Part shown: positions 19,482 to 26,575 of the stretch, in pieces
Position numbering within the stretch: position 1 is the stretch's first letter
How the letters are laid out: each line of letters begins with the position of its first letter
Source of the DNA: an uncultured Methanomicrobiales archaeon
GTDB lineage: Archaea; Halobacteriota; Methanomicrobia; Methanomicrobiales; Methanospirillaceae
Length of the DNA stretch: 45,855 bases
Direction: 5' to 3'
Assembly (NCBI GenBank): GCA_903926075.1
Contig: CAIYHQ010000130.1
Coordinates: forward strand, 1-45,855
Translations under genes and position numbers: made by a program
The notes under the pieces: generated by a model
Databases searched by the model: none
What the model saw: the letters and a program-made list of their open reading frames with translations, nothing else
What the model was told of the DNA's origin: nothing

Positions 19482-19843
19482 GCCTTCTTTATAAGTTCTT
19501 CAAGTTTTGAAAAGAGCTCTGTTGGGTGGCCTGATTTCTGTAGATAATAAACAGATTTACATTTTAATGCATCAACTATCTCGTTGTCTCTATCTTTTCC
19601 AGTAAATATGATGATTGGCACACTTGAACCTGAAACACGCAACCCCTGAAACATTTCAGGGTAACTAATGGATGGGAGGGTATAATCAGCTACAATGACA
19701 TCAAAACTCTCATTTTTTAATTTTTCAATTGCTAACTGGAAGTTCATGGCACTGTCTATGCTAAGCGTTCCACTACGTTCAAGAAAAAGTGTCCCTACCT
19801 CGATAAGTGCAGGCTCATCATCGATAAGGAGTACCCGAATCAT
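19454..19843 (-). CDS. Single-domain response regulator (receiver)
   Basis: This is a 129-residue receiver with the acidic pair at residues 8-9 ('IDDEP'), phospho-acceptor Asp53 in 'IVADYTLPS', Thr in 'IFTGKDRD' and Lys in 'LQKSG'. No output domain or kinase is adjacent, so it is an orphan. The insertion-rich alpha4/beta5 region ('LKCKSVYYLQKSGHPTEL') resembles receivers found at the front of methanogen PAS kinases. Its 3' end overlaps the HTH regulator's 3' end by 28 bases on the opposite strand. Confidence 0.87.
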   Translation of the reverse strand: MIRVLLIDDEPALIEVGTLFLERSGTLSIDSAMNFQLAIEKLKNESFDVIVADYTLPSISYPEMFQGLRVSGSSVPIIIFTGKDRDNEIVDALKCKSVYYLQKSGHPTELFSKLEELIKKAYKESSESP

Positions 19844-19891
19844 TGTGGACTAATATGCATGGGACATTAATATTGTTGTCGGAATTTTCAA

Positions 19892-19900
19892 TTATATAAA
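19892..19900 (+). promoter_or_regulatory. TATA box of the radical SAM gene
   Basis: 'ttatataaa' is a strong archaeal TATA element. It is only five bases before an in-frame ATG at 19906, so the transcript should begin downstream of that ATG. This is one of two reasons for placing the start at the GTG at 19984. Confidence 0.55.
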
Positions 19901-19970
19901 GGTAAATGGAACTATTAATTTTATTAAAATCAAATCCCCTTTGTCCCCTCTTAAACCTTGATAACTGTAC

Positions 19971-19976
19971 AAGGAG
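19971..19976 (+). promoter_or_regulatory. Ribosome-binding site that decides the radical SAM start
   Basis: 'aaggag' lies seven bases before the GTG at 19984 and is a near-perfect match to the archaeal anti-Shine-Dalgarno sequence. The upstream ATG at 19906 has no comparable site and sits too close to the TATA box. Confidence 0.6.
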
Positions 19977-19983
19977 ACCTTTA

Positions 19984-21114
19984 GTGCAGAACTTGTTCTA
20001 CCATCTGCTTCTGACTGATACATGCAATCTCTGTTGTAGTTACTGCAGGGAGAAGATCTTTTCTCCTGATTTTACCTCTCTTTCCAATGATCTATGTATA
20101 GACGAGACTCTTCCATCTGAATTTGTAATAGATTTAGAAGATTTACTTTATTTTCTTTCACTCGACCCAGCCCCGGTTCTTACCTTTTATGGAGGGGAGC
20201 CACTCATCCGTTCGGACCTTGTAACAGAGATTGTTAAGCGGGCCCCTTTCTGTCGTTTTATGATACAAACAAACGGTATCCTTCTGCCTGAATTAAAAAG
20301 AGAGACTCTTGAAAAACTGGAAGTAATCCTTCTGTCTATTGACGGCGACAGAACACTCACAGACAAAAACCGTGGTAATGGGACTTACGGAAGAATTATT
20401 AGATCAATCCAATATGTGCGTGATAATGGTTATGACGGTGAATTGATTGCAAGGATGACAGTTACAGAAGATACTGATATTTTCTCTGCTGTTTTACACA
20501 TCAATAATGAGCTCAGTTTATTATTTGACTCAATCCACTGGCAGATGGATGCGAATTTTTGGAATGATTACGAATTAAGGGATATTCGGGACTGGATAAC
20601 CCATTATTACAACCCAGGAATAAAAAGACTCGTTACTGAGTGGGTTAAGAACATGAATGATTTCGGAAAGGTTCTCAAATGGTATCCCTTCCTGGGAATT
20701 ATGGATGATCTCCTTCATGAAAGAAAGACCCTGCTCCGTTGCGGGGCCGGTCATACGAACTACAGTATTCTGACTGATGGTACGATAGTTCCGTGCCCTG
20801 CCATGGTCGGCTTAAAAGATTATTATCTAGGAAATATTAAGACAACGAGCCCTCTTGATCTTAAAAAAATTGAAACCTGCGGGGAATGTGTTAATTGTCA
20901 TCTCCTGAACATCTGTGGCGGAAGATGTCTCTATGCACAGATAACGTCACCCTGGCCACTTGAAGGTCAGAAATTGATTTGTGAAAGCGTTGAAAGCCTG
21001 ATTGAAGCACTTTGCGATTCAAAACCTGAAATTGAGAGGTTAATTCGAGACAAAAAAGTTTCTTCTGCCGACTTTCTACATACAAAGTATAATGGATGCG
21101 AAATAATACCCTGA
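19984..21114 (+). CDS. Radical SAM/SPASM enzyme, putative peptide modifier
   Basis: This is about 376 residues from the GTG start. The radical-SAM cluster motif is Cys14-x3-Cys18-x2-Cys21 ('CNLCCSYC'), followed by 'LTFYGGEPLIR' and 'QTNGILL', typical SAM-binding segments. The C-terminal part has the SPASM-like Cys-rich region: 'LRCGAGHTNYSILTDGTIVPCP', then 'CGECVNCHLLNICGGRC', expected to hold auxiliary 4Fe-4S clusters. The overall pattern resembles the methanogen family described as putative peptide-modifying radical SAM enzymes (Mhun_1560 type), from memory. If translation began at the ATG 19906 there would be 26 extra residues. No obvious precursor peptide is adjacent; the gene is followed directly by a decayed secreted-protein remnant. 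Confidence 0.88.
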   Translation: MQNLFYHLLLTDTCNLCCSYCREKIFSPDFTSLSNDLCIDETLPSEFVIDLEDLLYFLSLDPAPVLTFYGGEPLIRSDLVTEIVKRAPFCRFMIQTNGILLPELKRETLEKLEVILLSIDGDRTLTDKNRGNGTYGRIIRSIQYVRDNGYDGELIARMTVTEDTDIFSAVLHINNELSLLFDSIHWQMDANFWNDYELRDIRDWITHYYNPGIKRLVTEWVKNMNDFGKVLKWYPFLGIMDDLLHERKTLLRCGAGHTNYSILTDGTIVPCPAMVGLKDYYLGNIKTTSPLDLKKIETCGECVNCHLLNICGGRCLYAQITSPWPLEGQKLICESVESLIEALCDSKPEIERLIRDKKVSSADFLHTKYNGCEIIP

Positions 21115-21115
21115 T

Positions 21116-21623
21116 AAAAGGACTCGATTTATATTATCCATTCTCATTATGGTATGTGCCTTTATGCTCTCGTTTGCGAATCTGCAAGCTGGGGCGGTGG
21201 AAGCTGGAATTACTCCCTGGCCTGTCTGTGTTGATGCTCTCCTTCCATAGCCTCCCTGACTATCACTCCAAACTCCGGTAATGTATCCGGATCAATAAAT
21301 AACCGGAACGGAGCCCTGATACTCCACGTAGATCAGCTCTTTTCCTTATACCAAAATAATGATTGTTCAAAAATAACCTGACATCAGGTTTACCGTCTTT
21401 GATCAGGACCGCCGGCCGAAGATGGCTCCATGGACAAGGAGTTCGTACATGCGTTTTCCTTGCAAAAGGTTTGGGGGAGGGTAATTATACCTATCGCTTT
21501 GACTCATGGGAAGATTATGGAGACGCACCAGAACCCATGCTGCTGGGATATTCTGCTCAATGGATGGTATTTTGGGCTATCCGAAGACCTATATTCCCAG
21601 CGGCTGAAGTATCTATAGGATGA
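21116..21623 (+). pseudogene. Frameshifted remnant of a secreted protein with Ig-like repeat
   Basis: No single frame covers this stretch, but joined frames read like one exported archaeal protein. 21116-21247 gives a signal-peptide-like 'KRTRFILSILIMVCAFMLSF'. From 21247 another frame gives 'IASLTITPNSGNVSG'. Around 21380-21410 a frame gives 'DIRFTVFDQD', then 21409-21470 'AEDGSMDKEFVHAFSLQK', then to 21620 'GEGNYTYRFDSWEDYGDAP'. This pattern of an Ig-like strand, a linker and a Tyr-rich strand is typical of archaeal surface proteins. At least three or four frameshifts are needed. An 86-codon frame (21363-21623) inside it ends on the next gene's start as ATGA, so a residual short product cannot be excluded. 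The remains could also reflect sequencing indels. Confidence 0.5.
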
Positions 21624-23227
21624 GATTCTTCAATACTGCAGGACCGGTGGACTGCAAAGACCATTACTGTCTCCCCCCACTCTCCCGCTTTAATCTATCT
21701 GAAATCCTGGATCTCATACATCAGAAGAAATATTTTGTATTGCATGCACCTCGGCAGAGCGGAAAGACCTCCTGTCTTTTAGCTCTGCGGGATTATCTCA
21801 ACCATGAAGAGCACTATTACGCCGTGTATGTAAATATTGAGGCAGGTCAAAGTGCAAGAGGAGATGTAAAGCGGGGGATGCGGGCGATCCTTAGTGAACT
21901 CTCCTTTCAGGTTGGACCTACTCTTGAAGAGGAGAGATTCAGGGGAGTGATCAGTTCAGCTATTGATGAATATGGCGAAGATGCTGCATTAAAAGCGATT
22001 CTTGTATATTGGTGCCAGCACCTTACCAAACCCCTTATTTTACTCATCGATGAGATAGATGCCCTGGTTGGAGATACTCTCATCTCCCTTCTTCGTCAGA
22101 TCAGATCAGGATATCCTCAAAGACCTGCCTCCTTTCCCTCATCCGTTATCCTCTGCGGGGTTCGTGATGTGCGTGATTATCGGATTCATTCAGACAAAGA
22201 AAAGATGATCATCACCGGCGGGAGTGCATTTAATATCAAGGCAAAATCCTTAAGCCTTGGTAACTTTTCAGCTGAAGATATCTGTACCCTCTGCCTGCAA
22301 CATACCGAAGAGACAGGGCAGATCTTTGAGCCTGCTGCTTTGGATGCTATCTGGCACCTGACCTCCGGCCAGCCCTGGCTTGTCAATGCCCTTGCCTACG
22401 AGACCTGTTTTGAACTCGAAGAGGGAAAAGATCGCAAGAATCCGATTACATCATTGATGGTAGAAGAGGCAAAGGAACGTCTGATACTCAGGCGGGAGAC
22501 TCACCTCGATCAACTCGCAGACAAACTCAGGGAGGAACGGGTGAGACGGGTAATAGAGCCGATTCTCATGGGAGACGTCTATGAAGGGATACTTCGTGCT
22601 GATGATATTGAATATGTTCAGGATCTTGGTCTGATCACCCAGGCAAGCAACGGAGAAATTATGATCTCAAACCGGATCTATCAGGAGATAATACCCCGGC
22701 AGCTCGCCTGGGAGAGTCAATCCGGGATGTCAATTCAGCAGTCCTGGTTCGTTGACGAAGAGGGCCGGCTCAAGATATCAAGCCTTCTTGAATCTTTCAG
22801 ACAGTTCTTCAGGGAGAATTCAGAGGTCTGGATTGAGCGGTTTCAGTATAAGGAAGCCGGCCCTCATATTCTCATTCAGGCATTCCTTCAGCGGATTATT
22901 AATGAAGGAGGGCGGATAGATCGCGAATACGGGCTTGGCAGAACACGGACTGATCTTCTCATTCTCTGGCGCCTGAAGGATGGATCATATCAGAGAATAA
23001 TCATCGAACTGAAAATTCTCCGCCGGTCCCGTGAGCAGACGATCAGCAGCGGGATGGCACAGACCTGGAAGTATGCGGACACATGCGGTGCAGATGAGGC
23101 CCATCTGATCATCTTTGACCGGGATGAGGAAAAACCATGGGAGCAGAAGATATTTCTGGAGACACGGGTCTATGAAGGGACAGAAAAACATCCGATCCGG
23201 TTCCAGATAACGATCTGGGGAATGTGA
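21620..23227 (+). CDS. AAA ATPase fused to a PD-(D/E)XK nuclease-like domain
   Basis: This is a 535-residue two-part protein. The N-terminal STAND/AAA-type ATPase has Walker A 'APRQSGKTS' at 43-51 and Walker B 'LILLIDEIDAL' with Asp144/Glu145, followed by a winged-helix-like region to about 370. The C-terminal part has a PD-(D/E)XK-like core: Asp445 in 'RTDLLILW' and Glu463-Leu-Lys465 in 'IIIELKI'. Relatives occur patchily and in many copies in methanogens and bacteria. They are suspected to be defence-like or selfish DNA-processing proteins, with no proven function. The codon use looks more GC-rich than the flanking genes, which is consistent with transfer. It starts at the end of a decayed gene remnant and stands alone. 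Confidence 0.87.
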   Translation: MRFFNTAGPVDCKDHYCLPPLSRFNLSEILDLIHQKKYFVLHAPRQSGKTSCLLALRDYLNHEEHYYAVYVNIEAGQSARGDVKRGMRAILSELSFQVGPTLEEERFRGVISSAIDEYGEDAALKAILVYWCQHLTKPLILLIDEIDALVGDTLISLLRQIRSGYPQRPASFPSSVILCGVRDVRDYRIHSDKEKMIITGGSAFNIKAKSLSLGNFSAEDICTLCLQHTEETGQIFEPAALDAIWHLTSGQPWLVNALAYETCFELEEGKDRKNPITSLMVEEAKERLILRRETHLDQLADKLREERVRRVIEPILMGDVYEGILRADDIEYVQDLGLITQASNGEIMISNRIYQEIIPRQLAWESQSGMSIQQSWFVDEEGRLKISSLLESFRQFFRENSEVWIERFQYKEAGPHILIQAFLQRIINEGGRIDREYGLGRTRTDLLILWRLKDGSYQRIIIELKILRRSREQTISSGMAQTWKYADTCGADEAHLIIFDRDEEKPWEQKIFLETRVYEGTEKHPIRFQITIWGM

Positions 23228-23294
23228 TAAAAGAAGTGAACAATTATCCCCTCTGATTTTTATCATCCGGTACTTCAAAAATGGTCAATGGAAT

Positions 23295-23900
23295 TCACAG
23301 GATATCGATAAAGTTTTTAAGAACCTTTAGTCCGGCTGACCCACTCTTTTCAGGGTGGAACTGAAGTCCATAAACAGAATTATCTGAAACTGCCGAGGCA
23401 AAGTCAGTTATGTATTCAGTCGATGCCAGTGTATATTCACTTCTTGTTGAGGCAAAGTAGGAATGAACAAAGTAAAAATACTCCCCTGAATTAATGCCAG
23501 AAAAGAGAGGGTCATCGGTCTTCTCTATCGTAACTGAGTTCCAGCCCATGTGTGGAATTTTATACCCCTCTTTGTGAGGAAACCGCCTGACATCCCCTGG
23601 GATCAAACCCAGACCCTCATTACGTCCATGCTCTTCACTCCATTCCAAAAGCATCTGCATCCCAAGACATATACCTAAAAGTGGGACTTCCTTTGACCGC
23701 CTGATTATTGCCTGCTTAAGTGGAGTGAGTTGAGCCATACCTTCACGGAAAGCACCAACTCCAGGAAGAATAATGCCATCAGAACCCGAAATCAGTTCAG
23801 GGTCGCTTGTAATTATTGGTGATGAACCCGCTTTTGAGAGACCCTTCTTTACACTTCTGAGATTTCCAAGACCATAATCAACAATTGTTATCTGTTTCAT
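23295..23900 (-). CDS. hisH: Imidazole glycerol phosphate synthase, glutaminase subunit
   Basis: This is a 201-residue class I glutamine amidotransferase that feeds ammonia to HisF in histidine synthesis. It starts 'MKQITIVDYGLGNLRSV', has the nucleophile Cys78 in 'GICLGMQ', and the catalytic His182/Glu184 in 'LQFHPEKSG'. The oxyanion strand is 'PGVGAF'. The ATG at 23900 was chosen because the family always begins at this strand; an upstream in-frame ATG at 23999 would add 33 unrelated residues inside the neighbouring gene. Its start overlaps the 3' end of the PAPS-reductase-like gene by 23 bases. HisF is not in this window. Confidence 0.95.
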   Translation of the reverse strand: MKQITIVDYGLGNLRSVKKGLSKAGSSPIITSDPELISGSDGIILPGVGAFREGMAQLTPLKQAIIRRSKEVPLLGICLGMQMLLEWSEEHGRNEGLGLIPGDVRRFPHKEGYKIPHMGWNSVTIEKTDDPLFSGINSGEYFYFVHSYFASTRSEYTLASTEYITDFASAVSDNSVYGLQFHPEKSGSAGLKVLKNFIDIL

Positions 23901-25290
23901 AGCCACTCTGCCCCCGAATTCTCCAACCGCCGTTCTCTGCCCAACCTGGTTGGAAACCGTGTTCAATACCCCATTTAATGACTTTCTCTTCCCATTCACA
24001 CCAAAGTTGCGGGTGTGACTGCTTTACATGCTCAATTACACCAAGATCTGACGACGGACACATGTAACAGCCGATCCTATCAAGGCCCTGTTCATAGAGA
24101 ATATTATATGGGGCCTTTTCCTGCATAATGTACAGCCATACATGAAGTGCTGTCCAGTGTTGAATCGGGGCACATGCAAGTTGGGCAGGGATGTTTCTGT
24201 TTCTCCATACGCGTGGACTCTGTTTTCTTGTTTGTGATTCATATTTTCTCTGGCCTACAAAGGTGAGGCAGTTACCAATTTTGGCATTGATGATTTCTGA
24301 AAGCGGGTTTAATTTGCATACCCTGCAACACCAGCGAAAATTCCTTGCCGGGGGCCCTTCCTCATTAAAACGCTCCCAGAATTTAGTATTTCCATCAGTC
24401 CTGATGACTGGAAGATCATATAACTTACTTACTTTCTCAATATTCTCATAAGTTTCCTTAAATTCAAATCCTGTATCTGCAAATAGCATTGGAACTTTCC
24501 CAACTACCTGAAGGACAAGCAGGAGTGTGGCAAGGCTGTCTTTACCACCCGAATAAGAGATAGTCAGGCAGAGATTCGGATTGTCATTTACAACATTCTC
24601 TATAAACATGCAGGAAGAACTGACAAATTCATCGAGTGCAGGTTGATTGGAACGTACCGCGTCATCCCATGTAGCATTTCCCTCTTTGAAAACGGCAGGT
24701 GCATTTTTTCTCGTCCTAACAATACTTCCCTTTTTCATAGTCAAGGCGGTTTTTGCATCTACTTTAGCGCGGCCTACACCTATACATTCCATATTTTTTG
24801 AGACAAGATAAACCTCATCTCCTGCCCTGACATGAGGGTCAATAAATACAAGACCCGGGGCAAGGAGACTTGAACCGTCATCACGAATGGAAGTTACGGC
24901 CCCATCATCTACAATAATATACCTTTTTTTAGGCTTTACAAGAGAATATGAGTAAATTCTGGGTAATGCTTCCCAACTTTGTTTTTTTGTGTCATAACGG
25001 ATAGCACCGACAACTGCACCTCCTATTATAATTTCTTCCATCCTGTCAGGGTCCGGCGCTTTATTCAAAAGTACAAGTGTTCCATCCGGGATTAAATTAC
25101 CTCCAAATGTCTCCTCAAAAATATTATTGATGAATCTGATGTCATAAGGAAAAGCAGGCCTTGCATCCCCCGGAGGAGTGATGCACACCTCCCTTGTTGC
25201 AGAGCCACACGAGCAGAGAGGAGCTAGAACCGGCACAAAACAGTTATCACACCAATGAAGCAGAATCTTCCCGAGATAAGTCGGACGCAT
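23878..25290 (-). CDS. Zn-ribbon/PUA/PP-loop PAPS-reductase-like protein
   Basis: This is a 470-residue archaeal protein in three parts. A zinc ribbon has Cys14, 17, 26 and 28 ('CDNC' and 'CSC'). A PUA RNA-binding domain at about 122-195 contains 'RYIIVDDGAVTSIRDDG' and 'GDEVYLVSKNMECIGVGRAK'. The PP-loop ATPase of the PAPS reductase family has 'SGGKDS' at 247-252. Extra conserved-looking cysteines are Cys321, 322, 325 ('CCRVC'), Cys373 and Cys408/411 ('GCYMCP'), suggesting an Fe-S cluster. The PUA and zinc-ribbon parts argue for an RNA or tRNA thiolation-type role rather than sulfate assimilation; this is inference. It overlaps hisH by 23 bases. Confidence 0.88.
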   Translation of the reverse strand: MRPTYLGKILLHWCDNCFVPVLAPLCSCGSATREVCITPPGDARPAFPYDIRFINNIFEETFGGNLIPDGTLVLLNKAPDPDRMEEIIIGGAVVGAIRYDTKKQSWEALPRIYSYSLVKPKKRYIIVDDGAVTSIRDDGSSLLAPGLVFIDPHVRAGDEVYLVSKNMECIGVGRAKVDAKTALTMKKGSIVRTRKNAPAVFKEGNATWDDAVRSNQPALDEFVSSSCMFIENVVNDNPNLCLTISYSGGKDSLATLLLVLQVVGKVPMLFADTGFEFKETYENIEKVSKLYDLPVIRTDGNTKFWERFNEEGPPARNFRWCCRVCKLNPLSEIINAKIGNCLTFVGQRKYESQTRKQSPRVWRNRNIPAQLACAPIQHWTALHVWLYIMQEKAPYNILYEQGLDRIGCYMCPSSDLGVIEHVKQSHPQLWCEWEEKVIKWGIEHGFQPGWAENGGWRIRGQSGYETDNNC

Positions 25291-25345
25291 AAAGTCAACA
25301 ATACTTATTCGACGGAACTGCTAAAAAGAGGTTTGGCTTTTAGAG

Positions 25346-25447
25346 ATGGATTCCAAGACATACGAGGCCGGCAAGCTGAATTATGGTATGTGTCAGGGAA
25401 TAGACTGTTGTAATCATTGGTGGAAATATGAAAACATTTATCCATAA
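25346..25447 (+). CDS. Possible 33-residue Cys/Trp-rich peptide
   Basis: This is a short reading frame starting 'MDSKTYEAGKLNY' and ending with a Cys/aromatic cluster that includes 'MCQGIDCCNHWWKYENIYP'. The composition (three Cys, two Trp, three Tyr and one His in 33 residues) is unlike random non-coding DNA. I see no strong Shine-Dalgarno before the ATG and no convincing TATA box. It is divergent from the PAPS-reductase-like gene and overlaps the next micro-ORF by 20 bases in another frame. A role as a metal-binding microprotein or a modified-peptide precursor is speculation. It may be a chance frame. Confidence 0.3.
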   Translation: MDSKTYEAGKLNYGMCQGIDCCNHWWKYENIYP

Positions 25448-25592
25448 ATACGGATTTACAACGGGCGTTACATTAGATAAAACCGAGCTTGCTGACGATG
25501 TAATCACAGTCAGAGGTGGTGCCGGAGAAAATACAAGCATCGATGGTGGCATCATGAATGGTTCAATTATCATAGCATTACCTTCACTATAA
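25428..25592 (+). CDS. Small hypothetical protein, 54 residues
   Basis: The frame begins 'MKTFIHKYGFTTGVTLDK' and ends '...GGIMNGSIIIALPSL'. The best support is a good ribosome-binding site ('ggtgg', about six bases upstream of the ATG at 25428) and the inverted-repeat terminator candidate that follows at 25620. The sequence is acidic/Gly-rich in its middle and carries no cysteine. I do not recognise the family. A longer frame on the opposite strand (25340-25573) covers the same DNA but is low-complexity and less protein-like. Confidence 0.4.
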   Translation: MKTFIHKYGFTTGVTLDKTELADDVITVRGGAGENTSIDGGIMNGSIIIALPSL

Positions 25593-25619
25593 AATTAGGT
25601 AATCTCATATTTATACTTG

Positions 25620-25650
25620 CCTTTTAAAAAAAAGGGATTTTCGCCATTTT
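25620..25650 (+). terminator. Possible hairpin terminator after the micro-ORFs
   Basis: The inverted repeat CCTTTT-AAAA-AAAAGG (25620-25635) is followed by T-rich sequence 'gattttcgccattttt'. It lies 28 bases after the 54-residue frame. Confidence 0.35.
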
Positions 25651-25657
25651 TATAAAT
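25647..25657 (+). promoter_or_regulatory. Possible TATA box of the secreted-protein gene
   Basis: 'ttttataaatg' is a TATA-like element about 120 bases upstream of the TTG start at 25778. It would leave a leader of about 95 bases. The gap 25593-25777 holds no other gene I can support. Confidence 0.3.
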
Positions 25658-25777
25658 GAAATCGCGTAATTACAAAATACTCATGTGCTATCTGTAGGAG
25701 GACACGAAGTTTCTAAATGAATAACAGATATAGATAGATGCGAGAAAGATTATCGTAGAATTACCGGAGAATTTTCT

Positions 25778-26575
25778 TTGGCTGATAGCACCAGTAGAGC
25801 TGTAGGGGGTATACTACTGTTTTTAATTCTACTGTTTAGTATGCCGGCTGGTGCAGGCCATACACCGGCCACAAGCGGTGATGGAATTAATATCAGGACA
25901 ACTACAAAAGTTGATGTGATCGGCTCATTTCTTACTTCGGATGACCTTGACTGGACCGATGGCTCAAACGGTGATCAGACGGTTGTTGGTTATTACGAAC
26001 ATACGAATGCAATAGGTGGGGAAACAAAATATTCCAAAGACTTCTCCCTTGATACCGGCGATAAGACGGCGATTGATAACAATCTGAAATCAACAAGGGC
26101 ACTTGACTTCAGTGCATCAGCCGACGGTTCGCCGGGAGGTAGAATGATAACAGATGAAGCAGTGATGATTGATACAATAAATAATGGGGCCTCAGGCACT
26201 CTAAACGAGGTCTCACTCTGCCCGTTAGGTTCTTCTGCAGAGAACTCAAATTCAGCCGCATTTTCCGGAAGAGTCGTTGCAGGAAGTTCACTTGACGTTG
26301 CTGAAGTTTCACTGGTCACTGATACGGCTGTAAGGGCGGTTGCATCAAATGCTGACACTCCGCAGTCCCTTACGTATACTATCAATGCCCACGGCACCGA
26401 ATTGAACAATACAACATCTAACGGAGCAATTGGTGATGCAACAGCATTTATTGATGCAAACGTTGTACAAGGAAACGGGGAGACCGGGAGCGAAACGTCT
26501 TCACTATCTTATTCAGACCTGACGAGTGTAAGTGGAACATTTAACCTGTCAAAAGATTTCACATACTCATCATAA
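25778..26575 (+). CDS. Secreted protein of unknown function
   Basis: This is a 265-residue exported protein starting at TTG, supported by 'ccggaga' seven bases upstream. The N-terminus has a signal peptide: a short polar part, then hydrophobic 'GGILLFLILLFSMPAGAG', with cleavage likely near residue 27-31. The rest is Ser/Thr/Asn/Asp/Gly-rich and beta-like, with repeats of 'S...D.A.V....T' character and very few charged-basic residues, as in extracellular archaeal proteins. There is one cysteine and no C-terminal membrane anchor or sorting motif. I do not recognise the family. Its 3' end overlaps the convergent HAD gene by six bases. Confidence 0.75.
   Translation: MADSTSRAVGGILLFLILLFSMPAGAGHTPATSGDGINIRTTTKVDVIGSFLTSDDLDWTDGSNGDQTVVGYYEHTNAIGGETKYSKDFSLDTGDKTAIDNNLKSTRALDFSASADGSPGGRMITDEAVMIDTINNGASGTLNEVSLCPLGSSAENSNSAAFSGRVVAGSSLDVAEVSLVTDTAVRAVASNADTPQSLTYTINAHGTELNNTTSNGAIGDATAFIDANVVQGNGETGSETSSLSYSDLTSVSGTFNLSKDFTYSS

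Noticed and set aside
19906-19983. 26-residue N-terminal extension of the radical SAM enzyme
   Set aside because: Its ATG is five bases from the TATA box and has no ribosome-binding site, while the GTG at 19984 has both at proper distances.
23901-23999. 33-residue N-terminal extension of HisH
   Set aside because: The extension lies inside the neighbouring gene and is unlike any HisH; the family begins at the 'MKQITIVDYG' strand.
25340-25573. 77-codon frame on the minus strand in the gap after the PAPS-reductase-like gene
   Set aside because: Low-complexity, hydrophobic and without a ribosome-binding site; the plus-strand frames have better signals.
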